The position numbers were made by a program, and so were the translations under genes. The notes under the pieces are model-generated. The model was not told the origin of the DNA. It did no database searches and saw nothing but the letters and a program-made list of their open reading frames with translations. From the NCBI RefSeq assembly GCF_028475105.1, contig NZ_CP116936.1, positions 1,674,001 to 1,738,000 of the forward strand: 64,000 nt of DNA. The letters are read 5' to 3'. The stretch is from Micromonospora sp. LH3U1. GTDB taxonomy: Bacteria > Actinomycetota > Actinomycetes > Mycobacteriales > Micromonosporaceae. Shown here in pieces: positions 47,252-56,707 of the stretch (positions are counted from its first letter, which is position 1; each line of letters opens with the position of its first letter).

Positions 47252-49152
47252 CTACTTCACCAGGGCGCGGACGTCCCAGACCCAGACGTCGTCGACCCGC
47301 TGCGGCGGCCCGAGCAGACCGGTGACCAGCTCGCGCAGCACCGCCTCGCGCGGGTGCGCCCCGAGCACCACCACCGACGCCCGCCAGAACCGCAGATCCT
47401 CGACGGCCTGGCGGCGGTTCTCGTCGGTGAGCACCGGCACCGCACCACGGTCCATGGTGGAGTAGATGAGGCTGCTGGTGGGCCGGTTCGGTGCGCCGAA
47501 GACGCCCTCGCCCAGCTCGTTCGGGCCGATGAAGTAGCCGCCGGGGACGGGGAACTCCTGCCCGGTCAGCGCGCTCCAGCGCAGCGTCGGCAGGCCGTGC
47601 ACGTTGCTCGGGATCGGCACCGGCACGAGGGTCCGGCCCGCCGGCACGTACGGCCGCCAGCCGCCCGCGCTGATGAAGTGCGGCGGCGGGTCGATCTGCT
47701 GGGCGGGCAGCGGCCGGGGAAGAGCGGCAGGACGGCGAGGGCGACCGCCGCGTACCCCACCGGGCGCAGCCACCGACGGCGCACCGGGGCCGGCGCGGAG
47801 GCGGCCTGCTCGTCGGACGTCGCCGGGTCTGGTTCGCCCGCGCGCTGGGCCGGCACCCGCGGCCGGTCGGCCACCGGGCGCCCCTGGCGGTACGCGGCGT
47901 CCCAGGTCAGCGCGAGCAGTACGCCCACCGCGGCGGCGACCACCAGCGTCAACCGGGTCGGCATCATCATCTCGACCAGCGGCAGGTCATCCGACACGTA
48001 CGACCACGGGCCGCGCACACCCGTCTCCACGCCGTTGAAGCGCACCCACGGCCCGATCGCGGCCACGCTGAACACCACGATGAGCACCGCGACGATCCGG
48101 GTGGCCAGCGACCGGCGCACGAGCAGCACCAGAGCCACCAGCGAGAGCAGCACCAGCGGCCAGCCGAACCAGGTGTTCTGCTCGGTCAGCCCGATCGTCT
48201 TCTCCACCGCCGGGTCACCGGCCCAGGTGTCCCGGGCGAACGTGACGAAGGCGACCAGGTCCTCGCCCCAGTTGTGGAAGACGCCGCCCTGTAGCCCCCG
48301 GTAGGACTGCGGGCCGTTGAACTGGAACCAGATCGGGTACGCCGAGAGCACCAGGGTCAGACCACCGGCGACGCCGAGCCCGGCGAGGAACGTGCCGGCG
48401 GCGGCCCGCGTGGCCCTCGGACGTTGCACGGCGTACGCCAGCACGACGACCAGGCAGGCCAGCGCGGTGAGCAGCAACATCTCCTCGTTGATGAAGATCT
48501 GGTACGTCACCAGCGCCCCGAGCACGAGCCCGTTGCGCCGCCACCGGCCCGGCTCAGCCAGGCGCAGCACCCGCACCACGATCAGCGGCAGCAGGAAGTT
48601 GGACACGAAGTTGGGCTGGCCGTTGGCGTGGTGGATGATTCCCGGCGCGAAACCGAGGAACGCGCCGCCGACGAAGGCCGCCGCTCGGGAGCGCACCAGG
48701 TGGCGGGAGAGCATCCAGTAGCCGGTGCCGGCGGTGGCCGCCAACGCCCCACCCAGGTAGAGCGCGTACATCACCTGGGGGCCGAGCAGCATGGTCAGTG
48801 GGGCCAGCGGCAGGGTCACCCCGAGCAGCGAGGTGTTGGCCATCATGTTCACCCCGTCGGGGGCGTTCTGCTGGGCCGTGAACAGCGGGTTCTCCAGGTG
48901 CCGCACCGAGTACGCGCCGTGCGCGAACAGCCACTCGAACCAGCTGTGGTCGGTGGGCAGGTGCGAGGAGACCCGACCGGTGACGTCACCCCAGTAGTTG
49001 AGGCAGACGAAGATGCCCAGCAGCACATAGGCTCCGAGGGCCAACAGATCGGCTCGGGCCGGGCGGCGTCGAGGCCTCCGTGTCGGCTCGACCTCGGCCG
49101 GGTCGGCGTTGGTCACGGAATTCAGCGAAGGGTCTACCACCGGCACAGCCAC
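47252..49152 (-). CDS. Large multi-spanning membrane protein, paralog 3 (one apparent frameshift)
   Basis: Third member of the family, inverted: QNAPDGVNMMANTSLLGVT, then FINEEMLLLTALA, PGGYFIGPNELGE and the terminal VWVWDVRALVK. The frame changes near 47717-47722, where adding one C to the TTCCCC run restores continuous homology (FPRPLPAQQIDPPPHF), so the gene is probably intact in nature. About 12 spans. The start is uncertain: GTG at 49152, 49146, 49140 or 49116, or a TTG at 49206; none has a good ribosome site. It is divergent from the beta-propeller genes. Confidence 0.6.
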
Positions 49153-49249
49153 GACGCGCCATCGTACAGGCGAGGGCGCGTCGCTTGTGCCGGGCCGGTG
49201 CGCCAACGGTCGGTTTGCCGGACATCAACCCGTCGGCGAGCCGTACGCG

Positions 49250-50548
49250 GTGACGGAAGGGCGATTGTTGTCGATCATCGATCTGGGCGAGGTCCGGGAC
49301 GAGCCGGCAGTGGTGCCGCCGCGTCGCCGGCCGCGCGCCGCTGGCCGCCCGCTGCGCAGCTCCGCCGTGCTGCTGCTCGCCCTGGTGGTGCTGGCCGCTG
49401 CGACACCGCCGCCGCAACGGACGGTGAGCGTGGTGCCGGCAGCGCGGGGTGCCACGGCGTACCTCGCCGCGGACGGCGTCTTCGTGGTCGACCCGCCGAC
49501 ACCCAACGAGGACCGCTTCCTGACCGCGTACGCCCAGCCGTCGCCGGGCGCCGGCGCGGATCTGCGGCGGCGGTGGCAGGTTTCGCTGGTCCGCTACGGG
49601 GACTACCTCGACGTCCAGGTCGAGCGGGGGCTGGTGCTGGCGATGGGGGTCAGCGCCGCGAACGGCGTGTTCCAGACCACCGCCTACGACGCCGAGACGG
49701 GCCAGCAACGTTGGCGGCAACCGGGTGCTCCCCAACCGATTGCCGACGGCGGCCTGCTGCTGGCGGATCTCCCGGGAGACGGGGCGGGCGCGATGAGCCG
49801 GGTCGAGCCCGACAACGGCCGGGTGCTCTGGTCGGTGCCCGTTCCGCCACCCGGGTACCCGGGTTATCACGTGGCCGGCGGCCAGGTCGACCGGTTCGTG
49901 CTCGTGCAGCCGACCGGCGAAGTGCAGGTGCACGACGCCGGGACCGGCCGCCTGTTGCGCAGCGTCGACACGCTGTCCGGCGACCGGTCGGCGTTCCAGC
50001 GGGTGCACGTCGTCGACGATCTGCTGCTGCTCGTCCCGCCCGGCAGTACCCGGTTGGTGAGCTACGGGCTGGCCGGGCTGGAGCCTCGGTGGACGGCCGA
50101 GGTGCCGTTGGTGTCCTTTGTGGTTGGTTGCGGCGACCTGATCTGCGTGCTGCAGCAGACCGGCGGCCTCCAGGTCCTCGATCCGGCCACCGGAGTGGTG
50201 CGCTGGTCGGACCCGGGCGAGGAACTGCTGGCCGACGTCCGGCACGACCGGCTGCTCATGGCCGGGGCCGGCCAGCGGTACGCGGTGCGGGACGCGGCGA
50301 CCGGGCGGTCTCGGGCCGAGTTGGGTGAGTGGGACCTGGTGCCGGTGCTCGGGCGCGACGATCCGGTGATCGGGGTGCGGTCGGGGGACGACGGCCGACT
50401 GGTCGTCGGCGAACTGGACCTGGTGGCCGGCCGATCGCGCATCATCGACGTGCTGCCGGACGTCGCCGGCAGTTGCCAGGCGTCCCTCCCGATCCTGCTC
50501 TGCCGACGCCTCGACGGCTCGACCGCGCTGTGGCGGTTGCCGCGGTGA
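49250..50548 (+). CDS. PQQ-like beta-propeller membrane-anchored protein, paralog 1
   Basis: A 432-residue protein with a short cytosolic start (SIIDLGEVRDEP), one transmembrane anchor (SSAVLLLALVVLAAATP near 45) and an extracytoplasmic WD40/PQQ-type propeller. Repeated blades end in forms such as DAETGQQRWRQPG, DPATGVVRWSDPG and RDAATGRSRAELG. Blade Cys pairs occur (GCGDLICVL, and SCQASLPILLCRR). Likely a surface scaffold or sensor; it has no catalytic motif I can name. GTG 49250 is used; a TTG at 49268 has a better ribosome site (GGAAGG). GTGA overlap with the next gene. Confidence 0.75.
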   Translation: MTEGRLLSIIDLGEVRDEPAVVPPRRRPRAAGRPLRSSAVLLLALVVLAAATPPPQRTVSVVPAARGATAYLAADGVFVVDPPTPNEDRFLTAYAQPSPGAGADLRRRWQVSLVRYGDYLDVQVERGLVLAMGVSAANGVFQTTAYDAETGQQRWRQPGAPQPIADGGLLLADLPGDGAGAMSRVEPDNGRVLWSVPVPPPGYPGYHVAGGQVDRFVLVQPTGEVQVHDAGTGRLLRSVDTLSGDRSAFQRVHVVDDLLLLVPPGSTRLVSYGLAGLEPRWTAEVPLVSFVVGCGDLICVLQQTGGLQVLDPATGVVRWSDPGEELLADVRHDRLLMAGAGQRYAVRDAATGRSRAELGEWDLVPVLGRDDPVIGVRSGDDGRLVVGELDLVAGRSRIIDVLPDVAGSCQASLPILLCRRLDGSTALWRLPR

Positions 50549-51831
50549 CCGGCCCGGTGATCGACCTCGGTGAGCTGCGGCACGGGCAGGACCCGGACCC
50601 GCTGCCCCGCCCACCCCGGGCCAATGGCCGGCAGCTGCGCTGCGCGCTGGCGCTGCTGCTCGTACTGCTCACTCTCGCCTCCGCCGCCGTGCCGCAGCCC
50701 CGACGGGCCGCGGTGACGTTGCCGGGCTCGGCCGGGGCTGACGTCGTGGTCCTCGGCGACCTGCTCGTGGTCATCGATGCGACCAACGCGCAGAAGCCGC
50801 AGCGGCTGGCCGCGTTCCGGCTGCCCGGCGGCGACCCGGTCTGGCAGGCGTCGCTGCCAATGGTGGCCCGGTACTGGGGAGTCTCACCACTGGCGGGGAT
50901 GCTGCTGGCCACCGGGTACGAGATAGGCCCGGAGGGCCAGGGCACGCTCACGGTGGCGTTGGACCTGGCGACCGGCGCGTACCGGTGGCAGCAGCCGGGC
51001 AGCGCCAACAGGTTGGCCGACGGCAACATGCTGCTGCAGTCCGGCGACGATGACGAGCCGGTCAGCCTGCGCGCGGTTGATCCCTGCTGTGGCACCGTGC
51101 GCTGGCAACTGACCGACGCCGCCGACTACGTCAACGTCCGGGACACCGACGACGGGGTGGACCGGCTGGTGCTCAACCGGGTGGACGGGCCGACCGAGGT
51201 ACGTGACGCGATCACCGGTGCGGTGCTGGCCCGGGCCGACCTGCGTCCGCCCGGCGGCGGGACGCTCGGGTACGTGCAGGTGGTGAACGAGCTCCTGCTG
51301 ACCGTCGGTGGGGTACCGGCCACGGTGACCGCGTACGGGTTGGACCGGCTGGACCGACGCTGGAACAGCCCAGCCGGCCAGGTCGATTTCGTGGAGGACT
51401 GCGGCCCCGTCCTGTGTCTGCGGACCCGTTCCAACGGGCTGTGGGCGGTCGACCGCGTGACCGGCGAGGCGCGGTGGAGCAGCGACCGCTGGGACTGGGT
51501 GTCCCCACACGGCGGACGGCTGGTGGCCAGCACGGTGAACAGCTCGGGCGCCGCCCTGCAGCAGCTCGCCGTGCTCGATCCGATGACCGGTCGAGTGTTG
51601 GCCGAGCTGGGTCGTTGGGAGCTGGCCCAGTTCGGCCTCGACGGCCCGCTGATCGGCGTGCGCCGGCGCCCGGACGGCGGGCTGCTCGTCGCGAAGCTGG
51701 ATGTCCGGGCCGGGGAGGTTCGCATGCTGGACGTGCTGCCGGATGCCACCGGGGAGTGCCAGGCGATCGTCGACCAACTGCAGTGCCGGCACGTGGACGG
51801 TTCGTTCAAACTGTGGCAGTTGCCCGACTGA
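50545..51831 (+). CDS. PQQ-like beta-propeller membrane-anchored protein, paralog 2
   Basis: A 428-residue tandem duplicate of the preceding protein: VIDLGELRHGQDPD, an anchor (LALLLVLLTLASAAVP near 35), then blades including DLATGAYRWQQPG and DRVTGEARWSS. It also keeps the DCGPVLCLR and ECQAIVDQLQCRH Cys pairs. GTG 50545 overlaps the first paralog's stop by 4 nt. Its TGA abuts the stop of the convergent peptidase (TGATCA at 51829-51834). Function unknown. Confidence 0.75.
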   Translation: MTGPVIDLGELRHGQDPDPLPRPPRANGRQLRCALALLLVLLTLASAAVPQPRRAAVTLPGSAGADVVVLGDLLVVIDATNAQKPQRLAAFRLPGGDPVWQASLPMVARYWGVSPLAGMLLATGYEIGPEGQGTLTVALDLATGAYRWQQPGSANRLADGNMLLQSGDDDEPVSLRAVDPCCGTVRWQLTDAADYVNVRDTDDGVDRLVLNRVDGPTEVRDAITGAVLARADLRPPGGGTLGYVQVVNELLLTVGGVPATVTAYGLDRLDRRWNSPAGQVDFVEDCGPVLCLRTRSNGLWAVDRVTGEARWSSDRWDWVSPHGGRLVASTVNSSGAALQQLAVLDPMTGRVLAELGRWELAQFGLDGPLIGVRRRPDGGLLVAKLDVRAGEVRMLDVLPDATGECQAIVDQLQCRHVDGSFKLWQLPD

Positions 51832-52989
51832 TCACCAGTTGGGCTGGGCGGGCGGCGGGGGCAGCGGCACCGACGGGGGTCGCAGCACGTACGTCACACC
51901 GCCGCTGCCGCGCTGCCAGACCGCCTCGAACCGCTGCCGGGGCACGGTACGGCGGACCGAGTCGTCGTCCGGGGCGTACGGGTCGTTGAGCACCGGGTCG
52001 CCGTCGGCGGTGAAACCGACCAGCACCATGAGGTGTCCACTGGTGTCGTAGGCGAGCCCCGGCACCTCGTCGGCGCGGAACGCGGCGGAGACGATCAGGG
52101 GGATACCGGCGGCGATGAATGCCTCCGCCTCGACCAGCGATCGCAGCCGGGTGACGAACGCGTCCACCCCGTGCAGGCCGGCGTACGCGGTGTTGAACGG
52201 CCAGTTGCCGGCCCCGGCGTACGCGTGGTCGTAGCAGTGCCGGGCGGCGTGCACCACCACCGGACGCGGGCCGGACGGGTCCACCCAGGCGTAGTGCTCC
52301 GGCGCCGGCTCGGCACCCCAGTACGCGAGCACCATGGAGGTACAGGTGGGGCTGCACCAGGAGTCGCCGCCGCCACCCCACTGCGGGTACTGGCCGGCGT
52401 GCAGCCGCTGCGAGTAGCGGGGCACGTCCAGCACCCGTCCACGGGCAGCGGCGGAGTCCGCGTCGTACCCCGGCTGCTCGGTCGGGCCGGTCGGGGTGGG
52501 GCCGGTGGCGACCGCGCCGACGCTGCGCAGCACTGGACTGGTCGGGCTGCCGGTCGGCCGGCACAAGGTCACCCGCGCCTGCCAACCGCTGACCGTCGCC
52601 CCGGTCACGATCAGGGTGTCGGTGTCGACTCGGGCGTCGCCGTCGCGCTGCCCTGGTACCGAGGTGCGTCGCACCGAGTGGTCGTCGGCCGCCCAGCGGG
52701 CCAGCCGGTACCAGTCGGTGGCGGGGGCGTCACCGTGCCAGCCGCGCAGTTCGACCTCGATCCAGCAGCCGTCCGGGCTGTCGGCGGTCCAGGACGGCAC
52801 CACCTCGGCGACCGGAAAACCGACCCGCACCGGCGGTGACGTCCAGGTGCCCCGCTCGCCGGCGCCTTCGAGAACCAGCCCTCGATCGGTGACGAGCAGG
52901 CCGTCGCCGCCGCCGGCCGTCGTCTCGGCCGGCAGGTGAAAGCCTCGGTAGGCGATGTCCCGCCGGGTGAGTGGTGCCGCGATGCTCAT
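51832..52989 (-). CDS. C39-family (papain-like) peptidase
   Basis: A 385-residue protein. The N-terminal 190 residues form a beta-sandwich-like region (SPPVRVGFPVAEVVPSWTAD). The C-terminal half is a Peptidase_C39-like domain with the catalytic Cys in GGGDSWCSPTCTSMVLAYWG, the His in SGHLMVLVGF and the Asp in LNDPYAPDDDSV. No signal peptide is evident, so it may act in the cytosol or be exported by another route. ATG 52989 starts MSIAAPLTRRDIAYRGFHLP. It is convergent with, and touches, the propeller gene. Confidence 0.8.
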   Translation of the reverse strand: MSIAAPLTRRDIAYRGFHLPAETTAGGGDGLLVTDRGLVLEGAGERGTWTSPPVRVGFPVAEVVPSWTADSPDGCWIEVELRGWHGDAPATDWYRLARWAADDHSVRRTSVPGQRDGDARVDTDTLIVTGATVSGWQARVTLCRPTGSPTSPVLRSVGAVATGPTPTGPTEQPGYDADSAAARGRVLDVPRYSQRLHAGQYPQWGGGGDSWCSPTCTSMVLAYWGAEPAPEHYAWVDPSGPRPVVVHAARHCYDHAYAGAGNWPFNTAYAGLHGVDAFVTRLRSLVEAEAFIAAGIPLIVSAAFRADEVPGLAYDTSGHLMVLVGFTADGDPVLNDPYAPDDDSVRRTVPRQRFEAVWQRGSGGVTYVLRPPSVPLPPPPAQPNW

Positions 52990-53132
52990 GTCCGGTCCGT
53001 CCGTCGCTCGGTGCCGCCGGACAGCATCGCGTACGCCGCAATGGCCCGCAACGTCGACCGGCGCGGGCGGCGAGGGACGATGGTTGCCGGCCGGCACTAG
53101 GTTGGCGGTGGTCAGCAGCGAGGAGGCCGGGG

Positions 53133-53801
53133 ATGCGGGTACTGGTGGTGGAGGACGAGCGCAACCTCGCCGACGCGATCGCACGCGGGTTGCGCAAGCG
53201 GGGGATGGCGGTCGACGTGGCGTACGACGGCGACGCCGGCCACGAGGCGGCGTTCGTCACCCGGTACGACGTGGTGGTGCTGGACCGCGACCTGCCGGGC
53301 GTGCACGGTGACCAGATCTGCGCCGACCTGGCCGCCTCCGGCGCGCTGACCCGGGTGCTGATGCTCACCGCGAGCGGCACGGTGGCCGACCGGGTGGAGG
53401 GGTTGCAACTCGGCGCGGACGACTACCTGCCGAAACCGTTCGCGTTCGACGAGTTGGTCGCCCGGGTGCAGGCGCTGGGCCGGCGGGCCACCCCCGCCGC
53501 GCCGCCGGTGCTCGAACTGGCCGACCTGGTGCTCGACCCGGCCCGCCGGGTGGTCACCCGCGCCGGGGTGCCGGTCGACCTCACCAACAAGGAGTTCGGG
53601 GTGCTCAGCGAGCTGCTCAAGGCGCGCGGCGCGGTGGTCTCCAGCGAGGAACTGCTGGAACGGGTCTGGGACGCGAACACCGACCCGTTCACCACCATCG
53701 TCCGGGTCACCGTGATGACGCTGCGCAAGAAGCTCGGTGACCCGCCGCTCATCGAGACGGTGGTCGGCGCGGGTTACCGCACCGCCGAGGTGGGCGCATG
53801 A
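53133..53801 (+). CDS. OmpR-family response regulator
   Basis: A 222-residue two-component regulator. The receiver domain has Glu8/Asp9, phospho-acceptor Asp51 (VVLDRDLPG), Thr79 and Lys101 (LPKPF). The C-terminal winged helix (about 130-220) reads LTNKEFGVLSELLKA and RVTVMTLRKKLGDPPLIETV. ATG 53133 follows GAGGAGG. Its stop overlaps the kinase start (ATGA). It is divergent from the C39 peptidase. Confidence 0.92.
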   Translation: MRVLVVEDERNLADAIARGLRKRGMAVDVAYDGDAGHEAAFVTRYDVVVLDRDLPGVHGDQICADLAASGALTRVLMLTASGTVADRVEGLQLGADDYLPKPFAFDELVARVQALGRRATPAAPPVLELADLVLDPARRVVTRAGVPVDLTNKEFGVLSELLKARGAVVSSEELLERVWDANTDPFTTIVRVTVMTLRKKLGDPPLIETVVGAGYRTAEVGA

Positions 53802-54973
53802 GCCGCCGGTTGCGACCCACCCTGCGGCTGCGGCTGACCCTGCTCAACGGGGTGCTGCTGATCGGCGCGGGAGCGATCCTCGTGGTGCTGGCCTGGCTGC
53901 TGGTCCGCGACGCGCTGCGACCCACCGACGAGTTGCTGCCCGGCACGATCGTGCTGCTCTCCGACGGTCGGCAGATGGACGCCGCCCAGTGGCAGCGGCA
54001 ACTTGTCGACGCCGCCTCCGGGGAGTTGCTGGCCAAGGGCCTGGTCGCGCTGTTGGCGATCAGTGTGGTCGGGGTGGCCGGCGCGTACGCGGTGGCCGGT
54101 CGGGCGTTGCGCCCACTGCACCAGGTCACCGCGACCGCGCAGCGGCTCGGCGAGGCGACCCTGGACCAGCGGATCGGCTACTCGGGCGCCGACGACGAGG
54201 TGGCCGAGCTGGCCAAGACGTTCGACGCCATGCTGGACCGGATCGCGTCCGCGTTCGAGGCGCAGAAGCGCTTCGTGGCGAACGCCTCGCACGAGCTGCG
54301 TACCCCGCTCGCCGTGATGCGGACCGAGATCGACGTGACGCTCAGCGACGACGACGCGGACGCCGCCGAGTACCGCCGAATGGCGACCGTGGTCCGCGAC
54401 GCGTCCGAGCGGGCCAACGGCCTGGTGGACGCGCTGCTGGTGTTGGCCCGCAGCGAGGCGCAGGCCGGGCGGCAGCTGGGCCGGCGTACCGAGTGTGACC
54501 TCGCGGCGGGCACCGTGAACGCGTTGTCGGCGATGCGCCGCGAGGTGGAGCGGATCGGGCTGCGGGTACAGACGTCGCTGGAGTCCGCGCCGGTCGTCGG
54601 TGATCCGGGGTTGCTCGACCGGTTGGCCGGCAACCTCATCGAGAACGCGGTCCGCTACAACCACCTGCACGGCCGGCTCTGGGTGCGTACCGGCACCGAC
54701 GGCGACCGCTCCTGGCTCGTCGTGGGCAACACCGGTTTCGAGGTGGACCAGGCCGACGTGCCGGGGCTGTTCGAGCCGTTCCGGCGTGGCGGCCGGGAAC
54801 GCACCGGCGCCCGCGGCTCGGGTCTGGGGCTGTCCATCGTCCGGGCGGTCTGCACGGCTCACGGCGGCACGGTACGGGTGATCGCGCAGCCCGGCGGTGG
54901 CCTGGAGGTGACCGTCACCCTGCCGTCGGCGGACGCCCCGGCGCTGAACGGCTCGGTGCCCGCGACCGGCTGA
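53798..54973 (+). CDS. Sensor histidine kinase
   Basis: A 391-residue kinase: two transmembrane helices (about 15-36 and 80-100) around a short 43-residue external loop, a HAMP domain (about 100-152), a HisKA dimerisation domain with phospho-His165 (ANASHELRTPLAVM) and a HATPase domain (NLIENAVRYN near 280, and GSGLGLSIVRAV near 345). The small sensor loop suggests it senses a membrane or envelope signal. It forms an operon with the preceding regulator. Confidence 0.92.
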   Translation: MSRRLRPTLRLRLTLLNGVLLIGAGAILVVLAWLLVRDALRPTDELLPGTIVLLSDGRQMDAAQWQRQLVDAASGELLAKGLVALLAISVVGVAGAYAVAGRALRPLHQVTATAQRLGEATLDQRIGYSGADDEVAELAKTFDAMLDRIASAFEAQKRFVANASHELRTPLAVMRTEIDVTLSDDDADAAEYRRMATVVRDASERANGLVDALLVLARSEAQAGRQLGRRTECDLAAGTVNALSAMRREVERIGLRVQTSLESAPVVGDPGLLDRLAGNLIENAVRYNHLHGRLWVRTGTDGDRSWLVVGNTGFEVDQADVPGLFEPFRRGGRERTGARGSGLGLSIVRAVCTAHGGTVRVIAQPGGGLEVTVTLPSADAPALNGSVPATG

Positions 54974-55133
54974 ACGGGGTTGCGTCCGGTCCTCAGCCGA
55001 TGAAAAGATCACTCTGTCAGCTCGAGATCGAAGGGGGGTGCGTCGATGTCCACCATGTCTGGCTCCGCGCCCCGGGTCTTCCTCGGCTGACTCCCGGTGG
55101 CGGAGCGTCCCATCCAACACGGAGGGAACACCC

Positions 55134-55541
55134 GTGTATCCACGGATCCGCAACATCAGTTTCGACTGTCACGACACGTACGCCCTGGCCGGCTTCTGGT
55201 CGGCGGTGCTCGGGTACGCCCGGCACTCCGAGGACGCCCCGGGTGATCCGGAGGCGGTCCTGCTGCCGCAGGACGAGACCACGCCGGACCTGTTCTTCCA
55301 AGAAGTGCCGGAAGACAAGGTGACCAAGAACCGGCTGCACATCTGCTTGGAACCGGTCGATCGGACCCGGGACGAGGAGGTCGAGCGGGTGCTCGGCCTC
55401 GGGGCCACGATGGTCGCCGACCGACGGCACGCCGACGGGACGGGTTGGGCGGTGCTCGCGGACCCGGAGGGGAACGAGTTCTGCGTGGTCCGCAGCGCCG
55501 GGGAGCGTGTCCCTACCACCACTGTGGAGGACCAGCTGTGA
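55134..55541 (+). CDS. VOC family protein, paralog A
   Basis: A 135-residue glyoxalase-fold protein: RNISFDCHDTYALAGFWSAV at the start and VLADPEGNEFCVVRS near the end. It is about half identical by eye to the next gene, to which it is joined by a GTGA overlap, so the two are a tandem duplication and may form a heterodimer. GTG 55134 has GGAGGG upstream. Substrate unknown. Confidence 0.85.
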   Translation: MYPRIRNISFDCHDTYALAGFWSAVLGYARHSEDAPGDPEAVLLPQDETTPDLFFQEVPEDKVTKNRLHICLEPVDRTRDEEVERVLGLGATMVADRRHADGTGWAVLADPEGNEFCVVRSAGERVPTTTVEDQL

Positions 55542-55957
55542 GTTCGATCATTCATAACATCAGCATCGATTGCCACGACACGTACGCGCTGGCCGGCTTC
55601 TGGTCGCAGGTCTTCGACTGCCCACGGCAGCCCGACGACTTCCCCGGTGACCCGGAGGCGATGCTCCTGCCGCCGGGCGGCCCGGAGGTGCTCTTCATCG
55701 CCGTGCCCGAGGACAAGGCGGTGAAGAACCGGCTACACCTCGACCTGCAACCGGCCGACCGGACCCGGGCCGAGGAGGTCGAGCGACTACTCGGCATCGG
55801 CGCGACGCTCGTCGCCGATCACGTCAGCCCGACGGGCGGGGGTTGGGTGGTGCTCGCCGACCCGGAGGGCAACGAGTTCTGCGTACTCGGCAATGTGGCC
55901 GAGCGGGCGGCGGCAGCGGCGGCGCGGGCCGCGGCGGGAGTTGCCGAACCGGCCTGA
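55538..55957 (+). CDS. VOC family protein, paralog B
   Basis: A 139-residue partner of the preceding protein: HNISIDCHDTYALAGFWSQV, EDKAVKNRLHLDLQPADR, VLADPEGNEFCVLG, with an Ala-rich tail. Overlaps the first by 4 nt. Followed by a strong terminator. Confidence 0.85.
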   Translation: MSSIIHNISIDCHDTYALAGFWSQVFDCPRQPDDFPGDPEAMLLPPGGPEVLFIAVPEDKAVKNRLHLDLQPADRTRAEEVERLLGIGATLVADHVSPTGGGWVVLADPEGNEFCVLGNVAERAAAAAARAAAGVAEPA

Positions 55958-55976
55958 CCGCCGGCGTACGGCACGG

Positions 55977-56006
55977 GGCCCCGGCCGCCTTCCGGCGGCC
56001 GGGGCC
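55977..56006 (+). terminator. Terminator of the VOC pair
   Basis: A perfect 13-bp G/C stem (55977-55989 with 55994-56006), TTCC loop, followed by TCGTTACC. Confidence 0.85.
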
Positions 56007-56080
56007 TCGTTACCACGCTGCCGGGGCGGGGACATGACCGAGATTCAGGCAGTAGTCGGGCCGCATCGTGGACGTGGTGA

Positions 56081-56707
56081 CTAGACGAAGGCGGTGACGC
56101 CCTCGTATTCCGCAACCGGGGCAGCGCCGACATGCTCGTACTCGAGCAGGAGCAGGCCGTTCGCCGTCACTTCGTGGTGAACGGGTCGGAGGCCGACGGG
56201 TGCGCTCGGGTGGTCGAGTAGCCGCCGTCCGGAACCGGCCACGGTGGGGGCGACGACGAGTCGGAGTGTGTCGACGAGACCGGCCGACAACAGGGCCTTG
56301 CCAAGTCGCGCACTGCCGTGGATCTGGAGTTCCCGTCCTGGCTGCGCCTTGAGCTTCCCGACGGTGTGGATCGGGTCGCCGCGGAGCACCGTCGTCGGGT
56401 GCCAGCTACCCTCTGCCAGGGTGTTGGTTACGACGTACTTCGGTAGTGAGTTCATCCGTTCGGTGAACGGATCGTTCGGGTCGGTGATCAGCGGCCAGTC
56501 GCGAGCGAACGCCTCGTAGGTTCGCCGCCCGAGCAGCAGACCGTCGGCGAGACCTAGCCAGTCAGAGGTGCGCCGAACGAAGAGTTCGTCCAGGTAGGGC
56601 ACGAGCCAGCCGCCCCGGGTGAAGTCGTCGCTCGTATCCTCGGTCGGCGAGCCAGGACCCTGGCTGACCCCGTCGAGAGTCACGAACTCGGTAAGGGTGA
56701 TCTTCAT
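56081..56707 (-). CDS. Dihydrofolate-reductase-like (RibD C-terminal) family protein
   Basis: A 208-residue RibD_C-type reductase fold: ITLTEFVTLDGVSQGPGSPT at the start, GLLLGRRTYEAFARDWP near 56 and a C-terminal LLLLEYEHVGAAPV. Members reduce pteridine or flavin-like substrates with NADPH; the real substrate here is unknown. It is the third gene in an ArsR, SRPBCC, reductase unit and overlaps the SRPBCC stop by 4 nt. The gap 56007-56080 contains no feature. Confidence 0.85.
   Translation of the reverse strand: MKITLTEFVTLDGVSQGPGSPTEDTSDDFTRGGWLVPYLDELFVRRTSDWLGLADGLLLGRRTYEAFARDWPLITDPNDPFTERMNSLPKYVVTNTLAEGSWHPTTVLRGDPIHTVGKLKAQPGRELQIHGSARLGKALLSAGLVDTLRLVVAPTVAGSGRRLLDHPSAPVGLRPVHHEVTANGLLLLEYEHVGAAPVAEYEGVTAFV

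Noticed and set aside
42151..54973. A secondary-metabolite cluster
   Set aside because: No synthase, adenylation, terpene cyclase or RiPP precursor gene is present; the C39-like peptidase has no adjoining ABC transporter or leader peptide.
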